Below, piece after piece: positions 49,866 through 58,989 of a stretch of DNA of 64,000 bases; within the stretch, counting starts at the first letter, position 1, and every line of letters begins with the position of its first letter. The stretch comes from an uncultured Oscillospiraceae bacterium. GTDB lineage: Bacteria > Bacillota > Clostridia > Oscillospirales > Oscillospiraceae. Both the position numbers and the translations under genes were made by a program. The DNA is taken from assembly GCA_944382965.1 (NCBI GenBank), contig CALWOA010000014.1, positions 1 through 64,000 of the forward strand, given 5' to 3'. The notes under the pieces were generated by a model. That model worked only from the letters and a program-made list of their open reading frames with translations. It was not told where the DNA came from and made no database searches.

Positions 49866-50756
49866 ATGGAATTGCGAGTACTGCAATATTTTCTGGCTGT
49901 GGCCAGGGAGCAAAATATATCGGCAGCGGCCCAATCCTTGAATCTGACCCAACCTACCTTGTCCCGGCAGTTGAAGGAGCTGGAAGAGGAGCTGGGCAAA
50001 CCGCTGATGATTCGGGGGAATCGAAAAATCACTTTGACGGAAGACGGCATGCTCCTGCGCAAACGTGCCCAGGAGATTCTGGACTTGGTAGGCCGGACGG
50101 AAAAAGAAGTTATGCAGTCTAACGATACGGTGGGCGGGGACATTTACATTGGCACTGGAGAAACCGATGCCATGCGGCAGATTGCCAAAACTGCTACCCG
50201 TTTTGGAAAACGGTATCCGAATGTGTATTTTCACGTGGTCAGTGGAGATGCCATGGATGTTTGCGAGCGCCTGGACAAAGGGCTTCTGGATTTTGGCATC
50301 CTGCTGGGGGATATTGATAAAACCAAGTATCAGTACATGGAACTGCCCATGAAGGATGTCTGGGGCGTCCTGATGCAGCGCAGCAGTCCCCTGGCAGAAA
50401 AGGACGCCATTTCTCCCCAGGACTTGTGGGATAAACCTTTGATTTTATCCCGCCAAGTGGGGAATAAGGGCGGATTGTATCATTGGCTGGGCAAGGACCC
50501 TGCGCAGCTGCATACCGTTGCCACATATAATTTGATTTACAATGCTTCTTTAATGGTAGACGAAGGGATGGGCTATGCCTTTACTCTGGACAAGCTGATT
50601 AATACCACGGGCAGTACCTTGTGCTATCGGCCACTGGAACCCCGGCTGGAGCTGGGGATGTACCTGGTGTGGAAAAAGTATCAGATTTTCTCCAAAGCCG
50701 CGGAATTGTTTCTGCAGCAGCTTTTGGAGGATCTGAATAAATTGAAAGAAACATAG
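49866..50756 (+). CDS. LysR-family transcriptional regulator
   Basis: A 296-residue regulator. The N-terminal helix-turn-helix (MELRVLQYFLAVAREQNISAAAQSLNLTQPTLSRQLKELEEELGKPL as a stretch, residues 1-47) is followed by the effector-binding domain. ATCAGGAGG precedes ATG 49866. It is divergent from the DUF3737-flavodoxin-hydrolase-cupin cluster and is probably its regulator, since the intergenic region holds a LysR-type palindrome. The effector is unknown. Confidence 0.95.
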   Translation: MELRVLQYFLAVAREQNISAAAQSLNLTQPTLSRQLKELEEELGKPLMIRGNRKITLTEDGMLLRKRAQEILDLVGRTEKEVMQSNDTVGGDIYIGTGETDAMRQIAKTATRFGKRYPNVYFHVVSGDAMDVCERLDKGLLDFGILLGDIDKTKYQYMELPMKDVWGVLMQRSSPLAEKDAISPQDLWDKPLILSRQVGNKGGLYHWLGKDPAQLHTVATYNLIYNASLMVDEGMGYAFTLDKLINTTGSTLCYRPLEPRLELGMYLVWKKYQIFSKAAELFLQQLLEDLNKLKET

Positions 50757-50759
50757 AAA

Positions 50760-50790
50760 GCCGCCCACGGGAACAACTCCCGTGGGCGGC
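50760..50790. terminator. hairpin between lysR and the carboxypeptidase gene
   Basis: A 13-bp perfect GC-rich stem (50760-50772 and 50778-50790). The T-content is modest on both sides (TTTC on the minus strand), so it is a probable bidirectional terminator of medium strength. Confidence 0.7.
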
Positions 50791-50795
50791 TGAAA

Positions 50796-51635
50796 TTATG
50801 TTGGTGTGCTGCTGACCTGGATGACAGTTTCCGGATAGTGTTCTTGCAGATATTCTTCCAGACAAATTCCAGCGTCCATAATGGCTTTTGCCGCTTCTTT
50901 TCCCACATATCGGTAGTGCCAAGGCTCAAATCCGATTTGGGTGATATCCGTTTTATCCTCCGGATAGCGCAAAATGAAGCCATATTCCCAACAGTGGGCC
51001 ATCAGCCACTGCTGCAAGGGCGTATCTGCCTGGGCATCGTCCAGAACCTGGTATTGCATAGATACAATATCCACAGCCAATCCCAGCTGGTGTTCGCTGG
51101 TTCCCGGCTTGGCAACCCAAATAGCGGCTTCTGTCTGGGCTTGAGACGGTGCCATCCCAAGTTCGATACAGGATTTGACTTTCCGATCAAACAGCCAGGT
51201 CTGATCTTCCCAGGTTCGGAATGAGGAACAGATCAGAGGACGGAATCCTTCCGCTCTGGCGGCGTCCATCATCTCTTGCAAGTAAGGATAAGCCCGGGTG
51301 TCAAAGGACTGGTCATTGATCAGTTCTGTCAATTCCGGTGCCTCAAAATCTTCCGGCAAAGGGTGATCCGGATTCACCAAAGTCAGATACCAGGGAAGCG
51401 GATCGGGCTGAACCGGCTCTGGAGCAGGCTGTGTCTCGATAGGCTGAGAAATCTGGGTCATGGGAAGATCTTCTTGATCCTGGTTACTCCGAAAAAAACC
51501 GGCAGCTGCCCCACCAATGACAAATGCGGCTACTGCCGCCAGCCCAAGGGCGATACCTGCCCAACGGGGGAAGGAAGATGGGGCGGCAAATTTTCCGGGT
51601 TTGGGAATGTGTATTTTACAGTTTTCTTTCTTCAT
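50796..51635 (-). CDS. VanY-type D-alanyl-D-alanine carboxypeptidase
   Basis: A 279-residue membrane-anchored M15B peptidase that trims the terminal D-Ala of cell-wall stem peptides. One membrane segment (about residues 24-48), a Pro/Gln linker, then the catalytic domain with SSFRTWEDQTWLFD, the zinc motif SEHQLGLAVDIV and EPWHYRYVG. A VanY label refers to the family; vancomycin resistance is not implied because no other van genes are near. It is convergent with lysR. Confidence 0.93.
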   Translation of the reverse strand: MKKENCKIHIPKPGKFAAPSSFPRWAGIALGLAAVAAFVIGGAAAGFFRSNQDQEDLPMTQISQPIETQPAPEPVQPDPLPWYLTLVNPDHPLPEDFEAPELTELINDQSFDTRAYPYLQEMMDAARAEGFRPLICSSFRTWEDQTWLFDRKVKSCIELGMAPSQAQTEAAIWVAKPGTSEHQLGLAVDIVSMQYQVLDDAQADTPLQQWLMAHCWEYGFILRYPEDKTDITQIGFEPWHYRYVGKEAAKAIMDAGICLEEYLQEHYPETVIQVSSTPT

Positions 51636-51871
51636 GAAAAACTCCTGAAATTCGCAAAAAAATCAATTGCAGCATTCTCTGCTGTTGTTATTAGGCTATA
51701 TATTATAATAGACGATATTTAACGGTAAAAAGTTACAGTAATATGAAAAATACTTCTTAAGTTTTGTTTAAGGATTTTCAAATTCTGCTGATTTTCTAGT
51801 TTTTCCCCCCATGAAACAAATTATTCAAATTTATTTCATAAACGAGGAACGCTTCTGGAACTGCAGAGGAA
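51636..51871. other. AT-rich intergenic region, no gene seen
   Basis: Between the divergent VanY-type gene and acpP about 310 bases hold no convincing ORF. The stretch is AT-rich and has a TATAAT-like box for the minus strand (near 51705-51712) with a poor -35. No FapR or FabT operator could be recognised with confidence. Confidence 0.6.
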
Positions 51872-51899
51872 TTGGTTGGGAACACAGACTGCGTATAAT
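51872..51899 (+). promoter_or_regulatory. promoter of the fatty-acid operon
   Basis: TTGGTT (51872-51877), 16 bases, TATAAT (51894-51899), 50 bases before acpP. Confidence 0.7.
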
Positions 51900-51948
51900 G
51901 GGCCACAGCAAGCAGCAAGACTGCAAAATAGAATTTGGAGGCATTTTT

Positions 51949-52170
51949 ATGTATTTTGAAGCGATCGCAAAAGTAATTGCCGACCGTGTCGGCTGTGATG
52001 TTTCTGCTGTAAAGCCCGAGAGCACCTTTACCGAATTGGGCATCGACTCTCTGGACACCGTAGAATTGCTTATGAATCTGGAAGATGAACTGAACATTGA
52101 AATTGAGCTGGATCAGCCCGTGGTCACTGTGGGAGATCTGGACAAATTCATCCAAAGCAAGCAGGGGTAA
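51949..52170 (+). CDS. acpP: acyl carrier protein
   Basis: A 73-residue ACP. The phosphopantetheine Ser is in the motif GIDSLDTVEL (near residue 36), and the four-helix acidic pattern is normal. The ATG at 51949 has TTGGAGGC in front; a longer frame from 51811 has no ribosome site. It is the first gene of the fatty-acid operon and carries the growing chain for all enzymes that follow. Confidence 0.96.
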   Translation: MYFEAIAKVIADRVGCDVSAVKPESTFTELGIDSLDTVELLMNLEDELNIEIELDQPVVTVGDLDKFIQSKQG

Positions 52171-52174
52171 AAAT

Positions 52175-53119
52175 ATGATCCGGTCTGCGATTTGTGATAT
52201 GCTGGGAATTACTTACCCGGTATTTCAGGGCGGTATGGCATGGATCGCTGACGGCAAACTGGCCGCTGCCGTTTCGGGTGGCGGCGGCCTAGGTATTATT
52301 GCCGCCGGAAATGCCCCCGGGGATTATGTTCGGGAGCAGATTCGTATTGCCAGAACCCTGACGGAAAAGCCCATTGGTGTAAACATTATGCTTATGAGTC
52401 CCTTTGCTGATGATGTGGCTCAGGTGGTGGTGGAAGAGAAAGTGCCGGTGGTTACTACCGGCGCCGGTAATCCTTCCAAGTACATGAAAGAATGGAAAGA
52501 AGCCGAAATCCGGGTTATTCCCGTGGTAGCTTCCGTAGCCATGGCAAAGCTCATGACTCGGCTGGGTGCTTCAGCGTTGATTGCGGAAGGCGGAGAAAGC
52601 GGCGGCCATGTGGGAGAGCTGACCACCATGGTGCTGGTACCTCAGATTTGCGACGCAACAACGCTGCCGGTGATAGCCGCCGGCGGCATTGCCGATGGTA
52701 GAGGTGTGGCGGCTGCCTTTATGCTGGGTGCCTGCGGTGTGCAGATGGGTACTCGTTTCCTCAGTGCTTATGAGTGCACCATTCACCCCAATTACAAAGA
52801 AAAAATTTTGAAGGCAACCGACCTGTGTACCATGGTCACCGGCAAAAGACTGGGCCATCCCGTGCGCAGCTTGCGGACGCAATTTGCCCGTGAGTACGCC
52901 AAAGGAGAATACGGGGCTATGGACGATGCCCAGCTGGAAGCCTTCGGTACCGGAGCGCTGCGTCGGGCTGTCCAGGAAGGGGACAACGAAAGGGGCTGTT
53001 TTCTCTCCGGACAGGTAGCTTCTATGGTCAAAAAGGAGCAAAGTGCGGCGGAGATTGTGAAAGAGGTTATGGAACAGGCAGAGCCGATCTTGCGGAGGGC
53101 GCCAGCATGGGTAAAATAG
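52175..53119 (+). CDS. fabK: enoyl-ACP reductase II
   Basis: A 314-residue FMN enzyme for the last reduction step of fatty-acid elongation. It belongs to the nitronate-monooxygenase-like FabK family: YPVFQGGMAWIADGKLAAAVSGGGGLGIIAAG, AEGGESGGHVGELTTM and VIAAGGIADGRGVAAAFMLGACGVQMGTRFL are visible. FabK is insensitive to triclosan, unlike FabI. It starts 4 bases behind acpP with AGGGGT upstream, and overlaps fabD by 13 bases. Confidence 0.95.
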   Translation: MIRSAICDMLGITYPVFQGGMAWIADGKLAAAVSGGGGLGIIAAGNAPGDYVREQIRIARTLTEKPIGVNIMLMSPFADDVAQVVVEEKVPVVTTGAGNPSKYMKEWKEAEIRVIPVVASVAMAKLMTRLGASALIAEGGESGGHVGELTTMVLVPQICDATTLPVIAAGGIADGRGVAAAFMLGACGVQMGTRFLSAYECTIHPNYKEKILKATDLCTMVTGKRLGHPVRSLRTQFAREYAKGEYGAMDDAQLEAFGTGALRRAVQEGDNERGCFLSGQVASMVKKEQSAAEIVKEVMEQAEPILRRAPAWVK

Positions 53120-54015
53120 CATTTCTTTTCTCTGGCCAAGGAGATCAGTTTCCGGGAATGGGCCAGGATCTGTATGAAGCCCACGACAAGGCGAAGGAAA
53201 TTTTTCATCGATGCGAAGCCCTTCGCCCTGGTACTATAGCCCAATGCTTTCAGGGAACGGCGGAGGAACTTAAGGAAACCGTTAACACCCAGCCATGCCT
53301 GTTTGCCATGGAGCTGGCCGCTGCGGCGGTGCTGATGGAACAAGGCATCGTACCGGATGCCACAGCTGGCTTCTCCTTGGGAGAAGTAACTGCAGCAACG
53401 GTTGCCGGCATGTTTGACCGGGAAACAGGATTCCGCCTGGTTTGCAAGCGTGGACAGCTGATGCAGCAAGAGGCAGAGAAGGTTGATACCACCATGGCAG
53501 CGGTAGTGAAACTGACGCCGGAGGCAGTATCCCAGCTGTGCAGCCGTTACGATCAAGTATACCCGGTGAATTTCAACTGCCCGGGCCAGATTACGGTATC
53601 CGGTCTGCGGGAACAGATGGAAAACTTTGCACAAGATGTGAAAGCGGCTGGCGGTCGGGCGCTACCTTTGAAGGTAAAAGGAGCATTTCACAGTCCTTTT
53701 ATGGTACAGGCTGCGGAAGGCTTTGCCCAGGAACTGTCAAAAAGCGAAATCCGGAAACCGGAAGTTCCGCTGTATTCCAACGTAACCGCTCAGCCCTACA
53801 CGGACAATGCAGCGCAGCTGCTGTCCAAGCAGATTGCAAGTCCGGTGCAGTGGCAGAAAATCATTGAGAATATGATTGCCGACGGCGTAGATACCTTCGT
53901 GGAAATTGGCCCGGGAAAAACCCTGACCAATATGGTCCGCAAGATCAATGCCCAGGTAAGCACCTACTGTGTGGCGGAGCTGGAAACTCTTTTGGCGGAG
54001 GTACGTGTATGTTAA
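53107..54015 (+). CDS. fabD: malonyl-CoA:ACP transacylase
   Basis: A 302-residue enzyme that loads malonate onto ACP. The N-terminal IAFLFSGQGDQFPGMGQ, the nucleophile motif GFSLGE (Ser near residue 90), and the His in VKGAFHSPFM are clear. It overlaps fabK by 13 bases and fabG by 7 bases, so these genes are translationally coupled. Confidence 0.95.
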   Translation: MGKIAFLFSGQGDQFPGMGQDLYEAHDKAKEIFHRCEALRPGTIAQCFQGTAEELKETVNTQPCLFAMELAAAAVLMEQGIVPDATAGFSLGEVTAATVAGMFDRETGFRLVCKRGQLMQQEAEKVDTTMAAVVKLTPEAVSQLCSRYDQVYPVNFNCPGQITVSGLREQMENFAQDVKAAGGRALPLKVKGAFHSPFMVQAAEGFAQELSKSEIRKPEVPLYSNVTAQPYTDNAAQLLSKQIASPVQWQKIIENMIADGVDTFVEIGPGKTLTNMVRKINAQVSTYCVAELETLLAEVRVC

Positions 54016-54734
54016 CTGGAAAGGTAGCCCTTGTCACCGGCGGCTCCCGGGGCATCGGTGCGGCCATTGCCCGGAAACTGGCATCTATGGGTGCCAATGT
54101 TGCGGTAATTTATGCCGGAAACCAGCAGGCAGCGGAAACGGTTTGCAGTCAGTGCCGGGAATATGGCGTAGTGGCCAAAGCTTACCGCTGTGATGTTTCC
54201 AGCTTTGACCAGGTGAAGGAGACGGTAGCTGCCGTCAAGACTGATTTCGGCACCATTCATATTCTGGTGAACAACGCCGGAATTACCAAAGACGGTCTGC
54301 TTGCCATGATGAAGGAGGATTCCTTCGATGCGGTTCTGGATACCAACCTGAAAGGCGCATTTCATATGATCCGACACTGCGCCGGCATCTTCCTGCGCAA
54401 CCGGGAGGGCTGCATTATCAACATCAGCTCGGTATCCGGTCTGATGGGCAATGCGGGGCAGTGCAATTATTCTGCATCCAAAGCAGGACTGATCGGTCTG
54501 ACCAAGTCCGTTGCCAAAGAGCTGGCCCCCAAGGGCATCCGATGCAACGCCATTGCCCCTGGTTTTATCCGCACGGATATGACGGATGCCCAGACGGACA
54601 ATCCTTTGGTCAATCTGATTCCTTTGGGAGCCATGGGCGATGCGGAGGATGTGGCGGAAGCAGCAGCTTATTTGGTCACAGCAAAGTATGTTACCGGCGA
54701 AGTGCTGCGGGTTGACGGCGGCATTGCTATGTAA
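54009..54734 (+). CDS. fabG: 3-oxoacyl-ACP reductase
   Basis: A 241-residue short-chain dehydrogenase. The NADPH motif TGGSRGIGAAIARKLA is at residues 9-24, NNAGIT is near 90, and the catalytic Ser/Tyr/Lys are in INISSVSGL and YSASKAG. The C-terminus TGEVLRVDGGIAM is typical. GGAGGTACGTGT precedes the ATG, which overlaps the fabD end. Confidence 0.96.
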   Translation: MLTGKVALVTGGSRGIGAAIARKLASMGANVAVIYAGNQQAAETVCSQCREYGVVAKAYRCDVSSFDQVKETVAAVKTDFGTIHILVNNAGITKDGLLAMMKEDSFDAVLDTNLKGAFHMIRHCAGIFLRNREGCIINISSVSGLMGNAGQCNYSASKAGLIGLTKSVAKELAPKGIRCNAIAPGFIRTDMTDAQTDNPLVNLIPLGAMGDAEDVAEAAAYLVTAKYVTGEVLRVDGGIAM

Positions 54735-54744
54735 GGAGAACAAT

Positions 54745-55983
54745 ATGAGTGAAGCGAGAAGAGTGGTGGTCACCGGTTTGGGCGTTATCAGTCCCGTGGG
54801 CAGCAGCGTAGAAACTGCCTGGGAGAATCTGATTGCCGGCTATAACGGTATTGGCCCCATTACCTATTTTGATACAACCAACTACAAAGCCAAGCTGGGT
54901 GCCCAGGTCAAGGACTTTGATCCCATGAACTATATGGACCGCAGCGAAATGCTGCGCTCAGACAAATTTGTTCAGTATGCTATGGGTGCGGCAGTACAGG
55001 CGGTGGAAGAATCCGGCGTCATCGGCACCCTGCCTCCGGAACGGGTGGGTGTCTACTTTGGCTCCGGCATTGGCGGACTGAATACCATTTCTGCAGAAAT
55101 CGGAAAGCTGGGGAGCAGAGGCCCTCACCGGGTATCCCCGCTGTGTGTGCCCATGATGATCCCCAATATGGCTGCTGGAAGCATTGCCATTCGCTACAAC
55201 TGCCAGGGCGGTGCCATGCCTGCGGTTACAGCCTGTGCATCCGGTTCCAACGCCATTGGCGAGGCACTGCGTACCATACGCCATGGCTATGCTGATGCCA
55301 TCATCGCCGGTGGGGCGGAGGCTTCTATCGTACCGGTGGGCATTGCGGGATTTATCAACATGAAAGCCCTGTCTGTTTCCGACGATCCCAATGCTGCATC
55401 CTTACCCTTCGATGCCCGACGGGGAGGATTTGTCATTGGAGAAGGCGCAGCTGCCCTGGTGCTGGAAGAATACGAGCACGCCAAAGCCCGTGGGGCCAAA
55501 ATCTACGGTGAAATCTGCGGCTATGGTTCTACCTGTGACGCTTACCATATTACAGCTCCCCATCCGGAAGCCTTGGGCGGTGCCCGAGCCATGGTGCAGG
55601 CGCTGGAAGAGGCAGGCTATACAGGCAGTGAGCATGTGTACATCAATGCCCACGGCACCGGAACACCGCTGAATGATTCCGGAGAAACCCTGGCCATCAA
55701 GAAAGCAATGGGCGAGGGAAATGCCCATAAAGCGCTCATCAGCTCTACCAAATCTATGACCGGTCATATGCTTGGCGCAGCTGGCGCTATGGAAGCCTTG
55801 GTTTGCCTGAAGGTTCTGGAAACCGGAATAGTGCCGCCTACCATCAACCTGCTGCAGCCGGACCCTGCGTGCGATTTGAACTATGTACCCAATACCGCAG
55901 TGCAGGCGCAAATTGATCTGTGTGTATCCAATTCTCTGGGCTTTGGCGGTCACAATGCCTCCCTGGCCTTTCGGAAGGTGTAA
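54745..55983 (+). CDS. fabF: beta-ketoacyl-ACP synthase II
   Basis: A 412-residue condensing enzyme for chain elongation. The catalytic Cys is in VTACASGSNAIGE (near residue 163), with His in NAHGTGTPLNDSGE and STKSMTGHMLGAAGA. It starts MSEARRVVVTGLGVISPVG with AAGGAGAACAAT upstream; a longer frame from 54640 has no ribosome site. It carries elongation only; initiation would need FabH, which is not in this window. Confidence 0.96.
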   Translation: MSEARRVVVTGLGVISPVGSSVETAWENLIAGYNGIGPITYFDTTNYKAKLGAQVKDFDPMNYMDRSEMLRSDKFVQYAMGAAVQAVEESGVIGTLPPERVGVYFGSGIGGLNTISAEIGKLGSRGPHRVSPLCVPMMIPNMAAGSIAIRYNCQGGAMPAVTACASGSNAIGEALRTIRHGYADAIIAGGAEASIVPVGIAGFINMKALSVSDDPNAASLPFDARRGGFVIGEGAAALVLEEYEHAKARGAKIYGEICGYGSTCDAYHITAPHPEALGGARAMVQALEEAGYTGSEHVYINAHGTGTPLNDSGETLAIKKAMGEGNAHKALISSTKSMTGHMLGAAGAMEALVCLKVLETGIVPPTINLLQPDPACDLNYVPNTAVQAQIDLCVSNSLGFGGHNASLAFRKV

Positions 55984-55986
55984 GCT

Positions 55987-56397
55987 ATGAAAGAATCCGA
56001 TATTCGCAAATATGCCGAACTGATGCAGGAACTGGGACTGACCGGCCTGGAAATTACGCAGGACAATCAGGTGGTGCGCCTGGAACGGACGGCAGCTGCT
56101 TCGGAAAAGGCAGTACCCGTTATCCCGGTTCCGAAGCAGACACCGGAGCAGCCTCAGGACTACATCAGCGTGAAATCCCCTCTGGTGGGGCTCTTTTATG
56201 CCGCCCCGGCGGAAAATGCGGCTCCCTATGTCAGCGTAGGGGACACGGTGCAGAAGGGCCAGACTCTGTGCATTGTGGAAGCCATGAAGCTGATGAACGA
56301 AATCCAGGCAGAGGAAAGCGGCACCATCACGGAAATCTGCATCGGTAACGGTCAGATGGTGGAATACGGCACCGAACTGTTCCGTATCAAGAGGTAA
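55987..56397 (+). CDS. accB: biotin carboxyl carrier protein of acetyl-CoA carboxylase
   Basis: A 136-residue BCCP with an N-terminal helical part, a Pro-rich linker (residues about 40-60) and the biotinyl domain ending FRIKR. The biotin Lys is in IVEAMKLMNEI. It starts 3 bases behind fabF, in an unusual place for accB beside fabZ, but this order is known from clostridial FAS operons. Confidence 0.95.
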   Translation: MKESDIRKYAELMQELGLTGLEITQDNQVVRLERTAAASEKAVPVIPVPKQTPEQPQDYISVKSPLVGLFYAAPAENAAPYVSVGDTVQKGQTLCIVEAMKLMNEIQAEESGTITEICIGNGQMVEYGTELFRIKR

Positions 56398-56401
56398 TGC
56401 C

Positions 56402-56818
56402 ATGAATCAGGAAGAAATTATGCAAATCCTGCCCCATAGAGCACCGATGCTGCTGGTGGAGCAGGTGGAGCAGCAGGACGACTGGGCCGTGGGCCATTAC
56501 CATGTCCGGGGAGATGAATTTTTCCTCCAGGGCCATTTCCCGGGAAATCCTGTGGTCCCAGGGGTTATTCTGTGCGAAATGCTGGCCCAGTCTGCCTGCG
56601 TGCTGATGAAAGACCAGATGACGCAGGGCAAGCTTCCGGTGTACACCGGACTGAACAATGTCAAATTCCGCTCCCCGGTCAGACCTGGGGACACGGTGGA
56701 AACCCGCTGCCGCATCCGGCGGGCGAAGCATCCCTTTTATTTTGCAGAAGGAACGGTGACGGTAGGGCAGAGGCTCTGTGTCAGTGCCGAATTTTCTTTT
56801 GCCATTACAGGAGTATAG
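56402..56818 (+). CDS. fabZ: 3-hydroxyacyl-ACP dehydratase
   Basis: A 138-residue hotdog-fold dehydratase. The signature LPHRAPMLLVEQV and the active-site GHFPGNPVVPGVILCEMLAQ (His and Glu) are complete. It makes the trans-2-enoyl intermediates reduced by FabK. It lies between accB and accC. Confidence 0.96.
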   Translation: MNQEEIMQILPHRAPMLLVEQVEQQDDWAVGHYHVRGDEFFLQGHFPGNPVVPGVILCEMLAQSACVLMKDQMTQGKLPVYTGLNNVKFRSPVRPGDTVETRCRIRRAKHPFYFAEGTVTVGQRLCVSAEFSFAITGV

Positions 56819-56821
56819 CCC

Positions 56822-58129
56822 ATGTTCTCAAAGATTCTGATTGCCAACCGAGGCGAAATTGCAGTGCGCATCATTCGGGCGTGTAAGGAAATGGGCGTTG
56901 CTACCGTGGCGGTGTACTCGGAAGCGGACAGAAATGCCCTCCATGTGGCTTTGGCGGATCAAAGCTGCTGCATTGGCGGCCCCGAGGCATCGGAGAGTTA
57001 TCTCAACGAAAACCAGATCATCAGCGCGGCTTTGCTGTCCGGTGCCCAGGCGATTCACCCGGGCTATGGCTTTCTGTCGGAAAATGCCCATTTTGCACGA
57101 CTGTGCCGGAAAAACGGATTGGTTTTCATTGGTCCGGAGCCGGAGAGCATGGAAAGGCTCAGCGACAAAGCTGTGCTGAAAGAACTGATCCAAACCACGT
57201 CCCTGCATCCTATTCCCGGTACTCGGGCATTGGGCAGCGTGGAAGAGGCCAAGCAGGCAGCGGAAAACATCGGCTATCCCGTGATGCTGAAGGCTTGCGC
57301 CGGAGGCGGCGGACGGGGAATTCGGCTGGTTTCCTCTGCGGATGATCTGGAGGAAGCCTGGCACCAGGCCACCACCGAAGCAGTTTCAGCGTTTGGCGAT
57401 GGCTCTGTGTACTTAGAAAAGTATGTATCTCCAGCCCGCCATGTGGAGCTGCAAATTCTGGCGGACGAACAGCATAACGTGGTTTGTCTGGGGGAGCGGG
57501 ACTGCTCCTTACAGCGGCGTAACCAGAAGCTGCTGGAAGAAACTCCATCTCCGGCGGTTTCTCAGCAGCAGCGCCGGGAGATCATCTCCTTGGCTGTGGA
57601 TGCGGTGAAAAAAATTGGATATGTGGGAGCCGGCACTCTGGAGTTTCTCCTGGACCGGGAGGGAAATTTCTGGTTTATGGAAATGAATGTCCGCCTTCAG
57701 GTGGAGCACTGTGTCACAGAAATGCTCACAGGAATCGACCTGGTAAAATGGCAGATTCGGATTGCTGCCGGAATTTCATTGAATTTTACTCAGGAGGACA
57801 TTCCCATGACCGGCTGCGCCATTGAGTGCCGGATTAACGCTGCCAGCTGCGGCCAACTGGAAATTCTCCACGTTCCGGGGGGGCCTTCTGTTCGCTTTGA
57901 TACCTGCTTGGTGGAAGGCACACAAATTTCTCCTTACTATGATTCTCTCTTGGGGAAATTGATCGTCTATGCCAAAACCCGGGAAGAGACATTACGAAAG
58001 CTCCGGGCAGCACTTTGTGAACTGGTAATCCGAGGAATTCCCACCAATATCGAAGAGCAGCTGGCCTTTGTAGCGGACGATCGGTTTATCTCCGGAAATT
58101 ATGATTTGACCTTTATGGGCAACAGGTGA
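56822..58129 (+). CDS. accC: biotin carboxylase subunit of acetyl-CoA carboxylase
   Basis: A 435-residue ATP-grasp enzyme that carboxylates the biotin of AccB. It begins FSKILIANRGEIAVRIIRACKEMG; HPGYGFLSENAHFARLC, the glycine-rich loop KACAGGGGRGIRL, ERDCSLQRRNQKLLEE and EMNVRLQVEH are visible. The length is slightly short but normal for Clostridia. Confidence 0.97.
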   Translation: MFSKILIANRGEIAVRIIRACKEMGVATVAVYSEADRNALHVALADQSCCIGGPEASESYLNENQIISAALLSGAQAIHPGYGFLSENAHFARLCRKNGLVFIGPEPESMERLSDKAVLKELIQTTSLHPIPGTRALGSVEEAKQAAENIGYPVMLKACAGGGGRGIRLVSSADDLEEAWHQATTEAVSAFGDGSVYLEKYVSPARHVELQILADEQHNVVCLGERDCSLQRRNQKLLEETPSPAVSQQQRREIISLAVDAVKKIGYVGAGTLEFLLDREGNFWFMEMNVRLQVEHCVTEMLTGIDLVKWQIRIAAGISLNFTQEDIPMTGCAIECRINAASCGQLEILHVPGGPSVRFDTCLVEGTQISPYYDSLLGKLIVYAKTREETLRKLRAALCELVIRGIPTNIEEQLAFVADDRFISGNYDLTFMGNR

Positions 58130-58133
58130 GACT

Positions 58134-58985
58134 ATGGCATTTATCAACTTTTTGAAACCGAAAAATCAGTTGGAAGAAGGCGGGCGCTCCGCAGCGCCTG
58201 TACACCAGGACGATGGAGAACCGGAAAAGACCTGCCCCAACTGCCATAAGGCCATTGCGCTGAGCCGCCTATGGGCAGGCAATTTGGTCTGCCCCTGTGG
58301 CTATCACTTCCGGATGACAGCCCGGCAGCGGATTGCCACCATTGCGGATAAGGGCAGCTTTCAGGAACTGTTCCGTCAGGTAAAAGGAGGAAATCCCCTC
58401 GCTTTTCCCGGCTATGACCAGAAGTTGGAGACTGCCAAAACCGCCAGTGGGGAAGTCGAGGCCGTCCTGTGCGGTACAGCCTCCATCGGTGGAAACAAAT
58501 GCTGCCTGTTTGTAATGGAGCCGGGATTTATGATGGGCTCCATGGGCAGCGCCGTAGGGGAGCGAATCACCATGCTGTTTGAGTTCGCCGCCCGGCATCA
58601 TCTGCCGGTAGTGGGCTTTACCGTGTCCGGCGGCGCCAGAATGCAGGAAGGATTGCTCTCTTTAATGCAGATGGCAAAGGCCAGCGCTGCAGTAAAACGC
58701 CACAGTGACGCAAGCCTGCTGTACATTGTGGTTCTGACAGACCCTACCACCGGCGGTGTCACGGCCAGCTTTGCCATGGAGGCAGATATTATTCTGGCAG
58801 AACCTGGGGCAACGGTGGGATTTGCCGGCGCCCGGGTGGTAGAGCAAACCACCCGGAAGGCTCTGCCGAAAGAATTTCAGAAGGCAGAGTTTGTACTGCG
58901 GCATGGTTTTGTTGATGCCATCGTACCCAGAAACCGGCAGAAGCAGTATCTGACGGAACTGCTCAGCATGCATCAGGGAGGTTAG
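58134..58985 (+). CDS. accD: acetyl-CoA carboxylase carboxyltransferase beta subunit
   Basis: A 283-residue subunit with the N-terminal zinc finger CPNCHK...CPCGYHF (four Cys) and the crotonase-like core VSGGARMQEGLLSLMQMAKA, DPTTGGVTASFAMEADIILAEPGATVGFAG. It works with AccA to move CO2 from biotin to acetyl-CoA. It starts 4 bases behind accC. Confidence 0.96.
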   Translation: MAFINFLKPKNQLEEGGRSAAPVHQDDGEPEKTCPNCHKAIALSRLWAGNLVCPCGYHFRMTARQRIATIADKGSFQELFRQVKGGNPLAFPGYDQKLETAKTASGEVEAVLCGTASIGGNKCCLFVMEPGFMMGSMGSAVGERITMLFEFAARHHLPVVGFTVSGGARMQEGLLSLMQMAKASAAVKRHSDASLLYIVVLTDPTTGGVTASFAMEADIILAEPGATVGFAGARVVEQTTRKALPKEFQKAEFVLRHGFVDAIVPRNRQKQYLTELLSMHQGG

Positions 58986-58989
58986 TCCA

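Noticed and set aside
50796..51635. Vancomycin resistance gene (vanY)
   Set aside because: The protein is a VanY-type carboxypeptidase, but no vanH, vanA, vanX or VanRS genes are near. Housekeeping DD-carboxypeptidases of this type are common in Clostridia.
51770..51945. FapR or FabT operator upstream of acpP
   Set aside because: AT-rich stretches such as TTTTCAAATTC resemble half-sites, but no full palindromic operator could be made out by eye.
51811..51948. Extended N-terminus of the acyl carrier protein from an upstream ATG at 51811
   Set aside because: The extension has no ribosome site and runs through the promoter; ACP of normal size starts at 51949 behind GGAGG.
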